A stretch of 64,000 nucleotides of DNA, from assembly GCA_934167305.1 (NCBI GenBank), contig CAKPKQ010000004.1, forward strand, positions 1 through 64,000. The letters run 5' to 3'. The notes below the pieces were generated by a model, which saw only the letters and a program-made list of their open reading frames with translations, was not told the DNA's origin and did no database searches. This document shows, one piece after another, positions 25,116 to 34,656 of this stretch; positions within the stretch are counted from its first letter, which is position 1, and every line of letters begins with the position of its first letter. The translations under genes and the position numbers were made by a program. This DNA comes from an uncultured Clostridia bacterium (lineage in GTDB: Bacteria; Bacillota; Clostridia; TANB77; CAG-508).

Positions 25116-27314
25116 TTACTTACCTAATGTTACTTTAATTATTGAACCTTCCTCAACAGATGTTGTAGCGATTGGATCTTGGCTAACAACAACTCCTGAA
25201 CCAGTAATACTGTAATTTAAATTAAGCTCCTTAAGCATTGATTTTACTTGTGATAGTGACTTGCCTGTTAAATCAGGAACTTGCTTAGATACACGTGTAT
25301 TTTCAGTTTTAGTATATAATTTAACAATAGAATTTTTTACTAATTCATAACCTTTAGTAGGGTATTGCTCTGTAACAATATCTGTTGAGTTAGCATTAGT
25401 ACTTACTGTAAAACCAGCATTTTTTAATATTTTTTCTGCTTCTGCAACTGTTTTATTTACAACATTAGGAATACTAATTGTTTTTGTTGAATTGCTATCT
25501 CCTGAATTATCTGCAGATATTTGCATATATGGTAAAATTTCTTTTAACATTTGAGCTGCAACAGGAGCTGCAACAGTATTTCCACTATAACCTTTAGGAC
25601 CTTGTGGGTCATAAAGAGTAACTAATAACACGATTTCAGGGTTTTCAGTAGGGCTAATAGCAATAAATGAAGCAGTATAACCCTCATTTGTACCATAATC
25701 TGGTTCAGATGTACCTGTTTTACCAGCAATAGAATAACCTTTAATTTTTGCATATTTGCCAGAGCCATCAGTTACAACAGTTTCCAACATATTCATCATT
25801 GTAGAAGCTGTTGTTTTAGAAATAACTTGTCTAACGGCAGTTGCATCAATAGTTGTAATTGCACCTGTATCTGAATTTTTAACTTCTTTTATTAACCTTG
25901 GTTTCATTAATACTCCGTCATTTGCCACTGCACAAACTGCAGTTATCATTTGAAGAGGAGTAATTTTAAATCTTTGACCAAACGACATTGTAGCAAGTTC
26001 GACTGGTCCAACATTTTTTAAGTCCCAAAATATTGAGTTAGATTCTCCAATTGTATTTATTCCTGTTTTTTCAAAAAAACCATAAGCATCATAATATTTA
26101 TAACTTGTATTTGCACCTATTTTTTCACTAATTTGTATAAATGCAGGGTTACAAGAAACATTAAATGCTTCACGTAAACTTTCATGTCCATGCTTAATTC
26201 TATATGCACAATTTATTGTAGTACCATATACTGTTTGGGAACCTTTACAATAATAAACATCAGCTTTATCTGGCTCTGCTAAATTTTCTTCTAATGCAAT
26301 TGAAGCTGTAATTATTTTAAAAACAGAACCAGGTTCATATGGATCTGAAATAGCACGATTACGGAATAATTTATATATAGTATTGTATTGCTCATCTGAG
26401 CTCATTTTTTTCCAATCTTTTTCAGTTACAGAACTTGGCATTTCAAAAGGTGTATTTAAATTGTAATCAGGGTATGTAGCCATTGCCAAAATATCTCCAG
26501 TATTTGGATCCATTGCAATTACATTACCACCACGAGTACATTTGTTATCAATACAAGCTTGTTTTAAATATTTTTCTACAATACTTTGAATATTTGCGTC
26601 AATAGATAATGTTATATCACTACCATTTTCAGCTGGAATATAAGTTTGATTATCATCAGGTATAAACTCTTGAATAGCATCTTGTGCAGTTGTAACTCTA
26701 CCAGGAGTTCCAGTTAAAACATCATTCCATGCTTTTTCTAAGCCTTCTAGTCCATCATTATCTGTACCACAAAATCCGATTAAAGATGATGCTAAATTAT
26801 CATATGGGTAATATCTCTTGGTATCTTCACTAATATTTATTCCAGAATAAAATTTTTCTTTTTCCATCCATTCTTGTAGTTTATCAACTTTATCTTTTTC
26901 AACTTTTCTAGCTATTGTAATATAATCTGAATCACTAGAAACTTTTGCCAAAGTTTCTTCATAGTCTAATTCAAAAATCTCAGAAAGAGTTTTTGAAAGA
27001 TTTTCTTTTAGAGTTTTTGTTTTACTTTCATCAATTTTTTTGTCAGAATCTAAAACTACAATAGATGTTGGAACTATACTAATTGTATCAACATCAGCGC
27101 TTATTGCTAAAGCTTTTCCAGTAGAGTCATATATTGTTCCCCTTTTGGGGCTAATTGTACGACTTGTTATTAATTGATTATACATTTGCTTTTTCAGGTC
27201 AGAGCCCTTAACAAATTGTAAATATGCCAAACGAATAACAAGTAAAAGCATAAGAACATATATAGTAGTTCTAGTTCTTTTTATTTTTTGGGACATATTA
27301 ATAGGTCTTTTCAT
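25116..27314 (-). CDS. Class B penicillin-binding protein (FtsI/SpoVD type) with two PASTA domains
   Basis: The 732-residue protein has a cytoplasmic start, one membrane helix (about 17-35), the PBP dimerisation domain (with RGTIYDSTGK), a transpeptidase domain with active-site S-V-F-K near 331, SCN near 386 and KTGTSE near 533, then two PASTA domains (about 612-675 and 678-732). It crosslinks peptidoglycan during septation (FtsI) or spore cortex synthesis (SpoVD); the PASTA pair fits either, and no dcw-cluster neighbours settle it. AGGAGG precedes ATG 27314. The HD-GYP gene lies 12 bases upstream on the same strand, an unusual operon partner. Confidence 0.9.
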   Translation of the reverse strand: MKRPINMSQKIKRTRTTIYVLMLLLVIRLAYLQFVKGSDLKKQMYNQLITSRTISPKRGTIYDSTGKALAISADVDTISIVPTSIVVLDSDKKIDESKTKTLKENLSKTLSEIFELDYEETLAKVSSDSDYITIARKVEKDKVDKLQEWMEKEKFYSGINISEDTKRYYPYDNLASSLIGFCGTDNDGLEGLEKAWNDVLTGTPGRVTTAQDAIQEFIPDDNQTYIPAENGSDITLSIDANIQSIVEKYLKQACIDNKCTRGGNVIAMDPNTGDILAMATYPDYNLNTPFEMPSSVTEKDWKKMSSDEQYNTIYKLFRNRAISDPYEPGSVFKIITASIALEENLAEPDKADVYYCKGSQTVYGTTINCAYRIKHGHESLREAFNVSCNPAFIQISEKIGANTSYKYYDAYGFFEKTGINTIGESNSIFWDLKNVGPVELATMSFGQRFKITPLQMITAVCAVANDGVLMKPRLIKEVKNSDTGAITTIDATAVRQVISKTTASTMMNMLETVVTDGSGKYAKIKGYSIAGKTGTSEPDYGTNEGYTASFIAISPTENPEIVLLVTLYDPQGPKGYSGNTVAAPVAAQMLKEILPYMQISADNSGDSNSTKTISIPNVVNKTVAEAEKILKNAGFTVSTNANSTDIVTEQYPTKGYELVKNSIVKLYTKTENTRVSKQVPDLTGKSLSQVKSMLKELNLNYSITGSGVVVSQDPIATTSVEEGSIIKVTLGK

Positions 27315-27326
27315 TAGTCCTCCAAA

Positions 27327-28265
27327 TTAAATTCTTAATTTTTTAATAATTTTAATTTCATCATATAATTGTTCGATTAAATGATTTTTGCTTTTAAGAG
27401 CTTCTCTATATTCGTCCAAAATTTGCTTGTAATTATCCATGCTTTCACCTTGTTGAAACAAAAGTGTCATTCCTTCATGATAATAATTTTTGGTTTTCTC
27501 ATTATGAGAAGCATCAGCTTTTTTTTGATAATTTTCAATTAATTCTAAACGTTTAATTTGATTTTTTAAGTATTCAACATAATCCATAACACCACTAATT
27601 TCATATAGTGTATCATCAATAACTACTTTAAATAATTGCTTTAAAATAGCGCCATTTATTTTGCCAGTTTTTTCTTTAGAACTTAATTGATCTAATGCAA
27701 CAAACCTAGGGTCAGGTTGAGCGTCTTTTACTAAATCTTTTAAAGTAGCTGAAATATTAACGTGTGTTGTATACTGCCTTTTAGTAACAATTGCATCATA
27801 TTCATCTGCAACACGAACAATTTGAGCACCATAAGGAATGTCTTTTTTCTTAAGACCATTAGGGTAGCCTGTACCATCTAATGCTTCATGATGATCCAAA
27901 GGAAATAAAGCATATGGGCGAAGCTTAACATCACTCATACACAAATTATAACCAAGTGTGGTATGTGTTTTCATAACTTCAAATTCTTCATCTGTTAATC
28001 TATCTGGTTTATTTAAAATTTCAGGTGGTATAAACATTTTACCAACATCATGTAAATATCCGCCGATTGTACAGTGAACAATAAATGATTTTTTACATCT
28101 TAAATATTCACAAAGTCTACAACATAAATTGGCAACATTTTCACTATGTCTTTTAGTAAATGGGTCTAGTTTACCTAAAACATCTAATTGATAACGAATA
28201 ATTTGATCTAAATTATAAGATTTTAAATTAATTGGACTGTAAAAGTCAAACTTATTTTCAAACAT
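27327..28265 (-). CDS. HD-GYP domain protein
   Basis: The 312-residue protein has an HD-GYP-type domain (about 20-190) with the metal motifs YLHDVGK near 70 and HHEALDGTGYPNGL near 125; the GYP residues are kept. The C-terminal half is helical and probably coiled coil. Classic members cleave c-di-GMP; an inactive or other signalling role cannot be excluded. I use ATG 28265, which follows AAGGAG at good spacing; ATG 28286 has no ribosome binding site. It leads the operon with the PBP gene 12 bases downstream, which suggests a link between nucleotide signalling and wall synthesis (inference). Confidence 0.85.
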   Translation of the reverse strand: MFENKFDFYSPINLKSYNLDQIIRYQLDVLGKLDPFTKRHSENVANLCCRLCEYLRCKKSFIVHCTIGGYLHDVGKMFIPPEILNKPDRLTDEEFEVMKTHTTLGYNLCMSDVKLRPYALFPLDHHEALDGTGYPNGLKKKDIPYGAQIVRVADEYDAIVTKRQYTTHVNISATLKDLVKDAQPDPRFVALDQLSSKEKTGKINGAILKQLFKVVIDDTLYEISGVMDYVEYLKNQIKRLELIENYQKKADASHNEKTKNYYHEGMTLLFQQGESMDNYKQILDEYREALKSKNHLIEQLYDEIKIIKKLRI

Positions 28266-28342
28266 GTATCTCTCCTTAAAATTCATTTGTAATAACTATG
28301 TTAATAATACTACAAAACAAAATAAAAGGCAATAAATTTTAC

Positions 28343-28371
28343 TTGAAAAAAAACAATAATACCTATATAAT
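28343..28371 (+). promoter_or_regulatory. Promoter of the pseudopilin-rnhB-pdp operon
   Basis: TTGAAA (28343-28348) and TATAAT (28366-28371) are 17 bp apart. A small leader hairpin GGAGCAC-AGT-GTGCTCC lies at 28422-28438, 40 bases before the first start codon; it has no T-run. Confidence 0.8.
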
Positions 28372-28477
28372 ACATATATAAATAAAATGATAGTGTTAAG
28401 TAGTTTATGAAAAATTGTAGCGGAGCACAGTGTGCTCCACAAAACTATCTAAAAAATAAAATCATGGGAGAATTAAA

Positions 28478-28963
28478 ATGAAAAAACAAAATGGATTAAC
28501 ATTATTAAGTACAATAGTTTTAGTTTTACTAATTGCATTTATAGTTTTTGGAGTTATATATTTTATTAGAATTCAAACACAAAAGGAACAACTAGAAGAC
28601 TTAAAAACAGATATATTATTAGTTCAAGCAAAAGTTAGAAAACTTTCAGCAGATTATATACTAGAAAAAAAGGAAGAAGTTTTAGTAGGAACTAAAATTT
28701 CAGAAATGAAAGAAAATGAAACTATTAAAGAGTTTTTAGAAAAAAATTCAATTGATACAGAAGAAAAAGAAAAAAAATATTATGTATTAAATCAAGATGA
28801 TTTAAATAACCTTGAATTGACAAAAGTAAAGTTAGAGCCAAATTCATACTATATTGTGGAATATACAGATGGCAATGTATATTACACAAAAGGTGTAGAA
28901 CATACTGATGGAAATAGCTACTATGATGTAAATAATATTGAAGAATTAAAATTAGAACAATAA
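28478..28963 (+). CDS. Pseudopilin-like membrane-anchored protein of unknown function
   Basis: The 161-residue protein begins MKKQNGLTLLSTIVLVL, a prepilin-like leader (cleavage after Gly expected) continuing into a hydrophobic helix to about residue 31, then an amphipathic helix and a C-terminal beta-rich region with Y-Y-I-V-E-Y-T-D. The +5 position is Ser instead of Glu. No family beyond the prepilin-like N-terminus was recognised. It opens an operon with rnhB (14 bases downstream) and pyrimidine-nucleoside phosphorylase. It could instead be a simple single-pass protein whose N-terminus only resembles a prepilin. Confidence 0.65.
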   Translation: MKKQNGLTLLSTIVLVLLIAFIVFGVIYFIRIQTQKEQLEDLKTDILLVQAKVRKLSADYILEKKEEVLVGTKISEMKENETIKEFLEKNSIDTEEKEKKYYVLNQDDLNNLELTKVKLEPNSYYIVEYTDGNVYYTKGVEHTDGNSYYDVNNIEELKLEQ

Positions 28964-28977
28964 AAAGGAATACTAAA

Positions 28978-29640
28978 ATGAAGGAAAAAGAACTAGAAAG
29001 ACTAACAAATTTAAAAAAAGTTGAAGAAGAATTATATAATGAAAAAGGGTTAAAAGCTATTGCAGGAATAGATGAAGCAGGAAGAGGACCATTAGCTGGG
29101 CCAGTTGTAGTTGCGTGCAGTTTAATGCCAAGAGATTCTATGATAGAAGGAGTTAATGATTCTAAAAAAATATCAGAGAAAAAAAGAGAAATGTTATATG
29201 AAAAAATAACAAATGAAGCTATTAGCTATGGAATAGGAATTATTAGTCAACAAGAAATTGATGAAATAAATATTTTACAAGCAACAAAAAAAGGGCTAAC
29301 AGAGGCAATAAAAGATATGGAAAGTAAATTAGCAGAAAAACCGGAATTAGGTATTATAAAGCCAGACGCAATTTTGGTTGATGCTTTAACAAAAATTGAT
29401 ACAGATGGGATACCATATAAATCAATAATACATGGAGATGCAATAAGTTATTCAATAGCTTGTGCTTCAATAATTGCAAAAGTAACAAGGGACAGAATAA
29501 TGAGACAATGGGATGAAATATATCCTCAATATGGTTTTGCAAAACATAAAGGGTATGGGACAGCGGAGCATATTAAAGCTTTAAAAGAGTACGGACCATG
29601 TGCTTTACATAGGGCAAGTTTTATTAAAAACTTTATTTAA
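28978..29640 (+). CDS. rnhB: Ribonuclease HII
   Basis: The 220-residue enzyme shows the RNase HII active site: GIDEAGRGPLAGPVVVA (D32, E33), the Asp in ILVDAL, and HGDAISYSIACASIIAKVTRD, with the C-terminal HKGYGTAEH. It removes ribonucleotides and RNA primers from DNA. About 20 extra N-terminal residues precede the conserved core, as in several Clostridia. Second gene of the operon. Confidence 0.95.
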   Translation: MKEKELERLTNLKKVEEELYNEKGLKAIAGIDEAGRGPLAGPVVVACSLMPRDSMIEGVNDSKKISEKKREMLYEKITNEAISYGIGIISQQEIDEINILQATKKGLTEAIKDMESKLAEKPELGIIKPDAILVDALTKIDTDGIPYKSIIHGDAISYSIACASIIAKVTRDRIMRQWDEIYPQYGFAKHKGYGTAEHIKALKEYGPCALHRASFIKNFI

Positions 29641-29666
29641 TTTATTGTAAAAAGGATGAAATTAAA

Positions 29667-30965
29667 ATGGATATTTTAGAAATTATAGCTAAAAAAAGAG
29701 ATAAACAAAAGTTAAGCAAACAAGAAATTGAATATTTTGTTGAGAATTATACAAATGGGAATATTGCAGATTATCAAGCATCAGCACTAGCAATGGCAAT
29801 TTATTTAAATGGAATGGATGAAGAAGAAACAACAGACTTAACTTTAGCAATGGCACATTCGGGTGATATTTTAGATTTATCAGAATTAGGAACAGTTGTT
29901 GATAAACACAGTACAGGTGGAATAGGAGATAAAGTAACACTTATTTTAGCTCCAATAATTGCATCACTTGGCATTCCAGTAGCTAAAATGTCTGGAAGAG
30001 GGCTAGGCTATACAGGAGGAACAATTGATAAGCTTGAAGCTATACCAGGTTATAATACTAGTCTTACAATAGACCAGTTTATAAAAAACGTAAAGGAAAT
30101 AGGAATTGCACTTATGGGGCAAACACTAAACTTAGCACCAGCAGATAAAAAATTATATGCGTTAAGAGATACTACATCAACAACTGAAAGTATACCACTT
30201 ATTGCTTCTAGTATAATGAGCAAAAAGATAGCTGCAGGAGCAAATAAAATAGTGCTTGATGTTACATGTGGAAGCGGAGCTTTTATGAAAAATATTGAAA
30301 CTGCTACTAAGCTTGCTGAAACCATGAAAAAAATTGGTGAACTAGCTAAAAAAGAAACTACATGTGTAATTACAAATATGAATGAGCCTTTAGGAAAGGC
30401 AATAGGAAATTCATTAGAAGTAATTGAGGCAATAGAGTTTTTAAAAGGGAATATGCAACCAGATGTAAAAGAAGTAATATTAACACTTGGCGCATATATG
30501 ATAAAACTTGCTGGTAAAGGTGAAGATATAGAAGATAACAAACAAAAAATGTTGGAGCAAATTCAAAACGGAAAAGCTTTTGCAAAATTAGAACAATGGA
30601 TACAAAAACAGGGTGGAGATATTAGTTACTTAGAAAACACAGAAAAGTTTGAAAAGGCTAAATATGTAATTCCTGTTATAGCAGATAGAAGCGGATATGT
30701 GAAAAGCTTAGATGCACAAGAAATAGGCAAAGCATCAATGAATTTAGGCGCTGGTAGAAAGAAAAAAGAAGACAATATAGATTTTTCAGTTGGAATTATA
30801 TTAGAAAAGAAAACAGGAAACAAAGTTGAAAAAGGAGAAAACATAGCTTTTGTTTATGCTAATAATGAAAAATTAGGGCAAGAAATTTCTCAAGATATAT
30901 TAAATGCATACACAATTGTTGATGAAATTGTGGAAAAGAAGCAAGATATTTTAAAAATAGTGTAA
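29667..30965 (+). CDS. pdp: Pyrimidine-nucleoside phosphorylase
   Basis: The 432-residue enzyme belongs to the thymidine/pyrimidine phosphorylase family: VDKHSTGGIGDKV (phosphate and K+ site, K80-S82), MSGRGLGYTGGTIDKLEA, and ALRDTT with SIPLIASSIMSKK. The three-domain length is normal. It splits uridine and deoxy-pyrimidine nucleosides with phosphate for salvage. It follows rnhB by 26 bases and ends at a terminator. Confidence 0.95.
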   Translation: MDILEIIAKKRDKQKLSKQEIEYFVENYTNGNIADYQASALAMAIYLNGMDEEETTDLTLAMAHSGDILDLSELGTVVDKHSTGGIGDKVTLILAPIIASLGIPVAKMSGRGLGYTGGTIDKLEAIPGYNTSLTIDQFIKNVKEIGIALMGQTLNLAPADKKLYALRDTTSTTESIPLIASSIMSKKIAAGANKIVLDVTCGSGAFMKNIETATKLAETMKKIGELAKKETTCVITNMNEPLGKAIGNSLEVIEAIEFLKGNMQPDVKEVILTLGAYMIKLAGKGEDIEDNKQKMLEQIQNGKAFAKLEQWIQKQGGDISYLENTEKFEKAKYVIPVIADRSGYVKSLDAQEIGKASMNLGAGRKKKEDNIDFSVGIILEKKTGNKVEKGENIAFVYANNEKLGQEISQDILNAYTIVDEIVEKKQDILKIV

Positions 30966-30987
30966 AAAAAGTTAATATGAAAAAAAT

Positions 30988-31024
30988 TGACACGTTTTTA
31001 AATAAAAAACGTGCCAAATTTTTT
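30988..31024. terminator. Terminator between pdp and the converging YvyF-like gene
   Basis: TTGACACGTTTTT (30988-31000) pairs with AAAAAACGTGCCAA (about 31004-31017) with one mismatch, followed by six T. Confidence 0.82.
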
Positions 31025-31038
31025 GGCCTACATTGATA

Positions 31039-31284
31039 TTATAAAGATATCGTTTTATTTACAAAATTACTAAATTGCTCTTGTGATAAAAAGCGATTTA
31101 AATTTTTATTTGAAATACCAGTATTTGAAGCTATATCTTCTAAATTAAGATTAGTATTTGAATTTTCCATAATAAAATTTTCTAATCTACTCATTTCTAA
31201 TTGATCTTTTTGAAGGCAACTAGGGCAAGTATTTCCCTCTGACATAAAAAAACCTCCACAACGACTACATCTATTAAAATTCAT
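31039..31284 (-). CDS. YvyF/TIGR03826-like small zinc-ribbon protein
   Basis: The 81-residue protein has an N-terminal zinc ribbon, CSRCGGFF and CPSC, followed by a helix and a small helix-turn-helix-like end (LNLEDIASNTGISNKNLNRF). This matches the flagellar-region YvyF/TIGR03826 pattern, although no flagellar gene is in the window. ATG 31284 is used since GGAGGT is well placed for it; the in-frame ATG 31299 overlaps that ribosome binding site. Role unknown; a regulatory or chaperone-like role is speculation. Confidence 0.7.
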   Translation of the reverse strand: MNFNRCSRCGGFFMSEGNTCPSCLQKDQLEMSRLENFIMENSNTNLNLEDIASNTGISNKNLNRFLSQEQFSNFVNKTISL

Positions 31285-31467
31285 AACAATTACCTCCATT
31301 CATTTGTGACAAAAACATTATAACACATACTTTGACAAAAAACTACAAAAAAATAAAAAAATAGTTATAAAGTAAAAAATGGTAAATCAAAAAAATACTT
31401 GAATATTATGAAAACTTGTGTAATAATTAAATGGAATATGAAGAGATGATTAATGTGAGGGGATTAT

Positions 31468-32616
31468 ATGAATAGTAACAAAGCATATAAAATATGTATG
31501 GCAATTATAATATTTGTAATTACATTTATAATGAGCTCTACTTGTTATGCAGATACTCAAAGAATAACAAATGATTTTGAAATAAGTTCAAATTCTGTTA
31601 ATTTAGATGAGGTTACATATGGATGCAGTGAAGAGAAAAACGGGAAAACTATATCATTATTAGTTAGTGCAAAAAAATATAATTTACCATCAAATTTATA
31701 TAAATATAAAAGTGACGTTCGTTTAAGAGTAACATATACAGAAAATGACCAAAATGTATATGACTGTAAAGTTGTAAATTATAAAACAGGAGCAGTAATT
31801 GAAAATGCAACTGATGAAACTATACAGCAGTTATTTGATATTGAGTACGGAAAAACTATTAAAGATAATACATGGACTGATAAGGTAAAAATATCTGAGC
31901 TTACTCAAGGTACTATTTACAAATATACAGCAGATACTGCTACTCAATTTCCTGAAATAGAAAATGATACATCAAAAAATTGCTTGGTTTATATTAAACA
32001 AAAAAATGATGATAGTTATGAAAATAAAATATACATGGGGAAAAAAATTGCAAGTTCTGCAGCATCAATGTCATCAAATGAATATAATTCAGGAGATTCA
32101 TTTAAGATTATGTATAAAGAACTTACAACAAGTGAGTTGCTAAAATTAATAAAACAAGAAGAAATTATTTATTTGAGCAAATATAAAAATGGAGATAAAT
32201 TGCAATATCAATTTGAAAAGTACATATATAATGACACAGATAAAGAAATAACAGTTAATACAAAAGATGTTGTAGTTTCAGGAGCTGAAGATACTAAGAC
32301 AGTTGTAATTGGTAAAGGCGAAATTTACGGATTTGATTGGATGATTGATTCAGCAACTATTAGTTATATTGAAACAATTAATAACAATGAACAAAATAAT
32401 CAAAATAATCAAAATAACCAAGCAGGTGGAAATGAAAACACAAATAATCAAGCAAACCAGACAAATCAACAGACACAAAATGGAGATGGTGGAGCAGAAG
32501 GTTCTAACTTACCTAAAACAGGAATTTCAGATTCTATAGTTTTTATAATTTTAGTTGTTCTTATTGTAACAATTATAATTGGAAGAAAATTAAGAAACCT
32601 TAATGGTATAGAATAA
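31468..32616 (+). CDS. LPXTG cell-wall-anchored surface protein
   Basis: The 382-residue protein has a signal peptide (about 1-29, cleavage near CYADTQ), an extracellular region without recognised domains, a low-complexity Asn/Gln linker (about 300-340), and a sortase signal: LPKTG (348-352), hydrophobic helix and a basic tail (GRKLRN). Sortase A-type enzymes would link it to peptidoglycan; no sortase gene is in the window. Ribosome binding site GAGGGG. A strong terminator follows, so it is monocistronic. Confidence 0.85.
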   Translation: MNSNKAYKICMAIIIFVITFIMSSTCYADTQRITNDFEISSNSVNLDEVTYGCSEEKNGKTISLLVSAKKYNLPSNLYKYKSDVRLRVTYTENDQNVYDCKVVNYKTGAVIENATDETIQQLFDIEYGKTIKDNTWTDKVKISELTQGTIYKYTADTATQFPEIENDTSKNCLVYIKQKNDDSYENKIYMGKKIASSAASMSSNEYNSGDSFKIMYKELTTSELLKLIKQEEIIYLSKYKNGDKLQYQFEKYIYNDTDKEITVNTKDVVVSGAEDTKTVVIGKGEIYGFDWMIDSATISYIETINNNEQNNQNNQNNQAGGNENTNNQANQTNQQTQNGDGGAEGSNLPKTGISDSIVFIILVVLIVTIIIGRKLRNLNGIE

Positions 32617-32635
32617 TTTATAATAAAAAATACTT

Positions 32636-32664
32636 AAAAAGTGTTGCAATCGCAACACTTTTTT
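32636..32664 (+). terminator. Intrinsic terminator after the LPXTG gene
   Basis: AAAAAGTGTTGC (32636-32647) pairs with GCAACACTTTTTT (32652-32664) over AATC. Confidence 0.93.
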
Positions 32665-32708
32665 GATATAATAATATACGTTGAAAAATACACACATATT
32701 GTTAGTGT

Positions 32709-32740
32709 AAAAAGAGTGCTTGTATATACAAGTCTTTTTA
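32709..32740 (+). promoter_or_regulatory. Terminator-like hairpin in the rpsB leader
   Basis: AAAAGAGTGCTTGTA pairs imperfectly with TACAAGTCTTTTT and ends in T-rich sequence about 50 bases before the rpsB start. It may be an attenuator for the rpsB-tsf operon, or a leftover terminator. Confidence 0.45.
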
Positions 32741-32786
32741 TATGATTGAAGCAGTATGGAGGAAAAACTAAAAGGAGGAAAGAAAA

Positions 32787-33629
32787 ATGGCAGTAGTTGC
32801 AATGAAACAATTACTTGAAGCTGGTGTTCACTTTGGACATCAAACAAGAAGATGGGATCCTAAAATGGCTGAATATATATTCCAAGCTAGAAATGGTATC
32901 CATATCATCGACTTACAAAAAACATCTAAAAAATTAGATGAAGCTTATGCATTCTTAAAAGAACAAGCAGAAGCTGGAAAAACAGTTCTATTTGTAGGAA
33001 CTAAAAAACAAGCACAAGAATGTGTTAAAGAAGCTGCAGAAAAATGCGGTATGTACTATGTAAATCAAAGATGGTTAGGTGGTACATTAACAAACTTCAC
33101 AACAATTAGAAAAAGAATTGGAAGATTACTAGAACTTGAAAAAATGCAAGAAGACGGTACTTTCGAAGTATTACCTAAAAAGGAAGTTATTTTATTAAAG
33201 AAAGAAATGGAAAAACTAGAAAAGAACCTAGGTGGAATTAAAGAAATGACAGAACTACCAGGAGTTATGTTTATAGTTGATCCTAAAAAAGAAAGAATAG
33301 GAATATTAGAAGCTAAAAAGTTAGGTATTCCAGTAATAGGTTTAGTAGATACTAACTGTAACCCAGAAGACCTAGATTACCCAATCCCAGGAAATGACGA
33401 TGCTATTCGTGCAGTTAAATTAATTGCAGATTGTATGGCAAATGCAGTTATTGAAGGAAAACAAGGTGAATCTATGGAAGTTGCTGAAGAAGTTGTAGAA
33501 GAAGCTACAGAACCTACAGATATGGAAGAAGTAGTTGCTACTGAAGAAGCTCCAGCAGAAGAAGTTGCAGAAGTAGAAAAACCAAAAAAGATAAGAAAAA
33601 AAGCTACTACAGAAGAAGTAGCAGAATAA
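32787..33629 (+). CDS. rpsB: 30S ribosomal protein S2
   Basis: The 280-residue protein is S2: N-terminal MKQLLEAGVHFGHQTRRWDP, the INQ-type RWLGGTLTNF motif and DTNCNPEDLDYPIPGNDDA. The last 50 residues are an acidic then basic extension (EEVVEEATEPT ... KPKKIRKKA) beyond the usual 230-240-residue body. AAGGAGGAAAG precedes ATG 32787. tsf follows in the usual order. Confidence 0.97.
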   Translation: MAVVAMKQLLEAGVHFGHQTRRWDPKMAEYIFQARNGIHIIDLQKTSKKLDEAYAFLKEQAEAGKTVLFVGTKKQAQECVKEAAEKCGMYYVNQRWLGGTLTNFTTIRKRIGRLLELEKMQEDGTFEVLPKKEVILLKKEMEKLEKNLGGIKEMTELPGVMFIVDPKKERIGILEAKKLGIPVIGLVDTNCNPEDLDYPIPGNDDAIRAVKLIADCMANAVIEGKQGESMEVAEEVVEEATEPTDMEEVVATEEAPAEEVAEVEKPKKIRKKATTEEVAE

Positions 33630-33648
33630 TATAAAATATTATTTTAAG

Positions 33649-33694
33649 AAGGATGTACTTATTCTTAAAAAGTAAGGATAAAAAGTACATCCTT
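33649..33694 (+). other. Hairpin between rpsB and tsf
   Basis: AAGGATGTACTT (33649-33660) is perfectly complementary to AAGTACATCCTT (33683-33694) around a 22-nt loop. There is no proper T-run, so it may set the rpsB:tsf ratio by partial termination or RNA processing. Confidence 0.6.
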
Positions 33695-33717
33695 TAATAA
33701 AAGAAGGAGGATTTTTT

Positions 33718-34599
33718 ATGATTACTGCAGAACAAGTAAAACAATTAAGAGAAAAAACAGGTGCAGGAATGATGGACTGCAAAAAAGTATTAACAGAAAC
33801 TAATGGAGATGAAGAAAAAGCAATTGAACTTTTACGTGAAAGAGGAATTGCAAAAGCTGCTAAAAAATCAGACAGAATTGCAGCAGAAGGTTTAGTTACA
33901 ACATATGTAACAGATGATAAAAAAGTTGGAGTTGTAGTTGAAGTTAATGCTGAAACAGACTTCGTTGCTAAAAATGAAGAATTTAGAAGCTTTGTAGCAG
34001 ATGTTGCAAAACAAGTTGCTGAAAAAAATCCAGCTACAGTAGAAGAATTATTAGAACAACCTTCAATTGTAGAACCAGATAAAACAGTTAAAGATGTATT
34101 AACAAATAAAATTGCTACAATTGGTGAAAATATGTCAATTCGTAGATTTGAAAGATTTGAATCAAATGGTTTAATAGAAAGCTATATCCATGGAGATGGA
34201 AAAATTGGTGTTTTAGTTGAATTAGAAGGTGGAGACAGCACATTAGCAAAAGATATTTGTATGCAAATAGCTGCTGCTAAACCAGAATACCTAGATAGAG
34301 AAAGTGTTCCAGCTGACAGAGTAGCACATGAAATGGAAATTTTAAAAGCACAAGCTGTTAATGAAGGAAAACCAGAAGCAGTTGCTGAAAAAATAGTACA
34401 AGGAAGAATTGGAAAATTCTACGGAGAAATTTGTTTAGTAGAGCAAGATTTCGTAAAAGATCCAGATCAAAAAGTTGGAAAATTAGTTGAATCTAAAGGT
34501 GCAAAAATTATTAGATTTGCTAGATTTGAAAAAGGTGAAGGATTACAAAAAAGAGAAGAAAACTTTGCTGAAGAAGTAGCAAAACAAATTAATGGATAG
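33718..34599 (+). CDS. tsf: Elongation factor Ts
   Basis: The 293-residue protein has the N-terminal UBA-like domain (LREKTGAGMMDCKKVL), the nucleotide-exchange core with EVNAETDFVAKNEEF, and the C-terminal dimerisation domain with KFYGEICLVEQ. It exchanges GDP on EF-Tu. AAGGAGG precedes ATG 33718. It ends the rpsB-tsf operon; pyrH and frr, which follow in many Firmicutes, are not here. Confidence 0.97.
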   Translation: MITAEQVKQLREKTGAGMMDCKKVLTETNGDEEKAIELLRERGIAKAAKKSDRIAAEGLVTTYVTDDKKVGVVVEVNAETDFVAKNEEFRSFVADVAKQVAEKNPATVEELLEQPSIVEPDKTVKDVLTNKIATIGENMSIRRFERFESNGLIESYIHGDGKIGVLVELEGGDSTLAKDICMQIAAAKPEYLDRESVPADRVAHEMEILKAQAVNEGKPEAVAEKIVQGRIGKFYGEICLVEQDFVKDPDQKVGKLVESKGAKIIRFARFEKGEGLQKREENFAEEVAKQING

Positions 34600-34607
34600 T
34601 TATAAAT

Positions 34608-34645
34608 GAGTAATTTGAAATATATTTCAAATTACTCGTTTTTTA
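34608..34645 (+). terminator. Intrinsic terminator after tsf
   Basis: GAGTAATTTGAAAT (34608-34621) pairs with ATTTCAAATTACTC (34624-34637), followed by GTTTTTT. Confidence 0.93.
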
Positions 34646-34656
34646 TTACTATACCC

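Noticed and set aside
31468..32616. Part of a sortase-pilus cluster
   Set aside because: No sortase or second LPXTG protein is nearby; it is a single surface protein.
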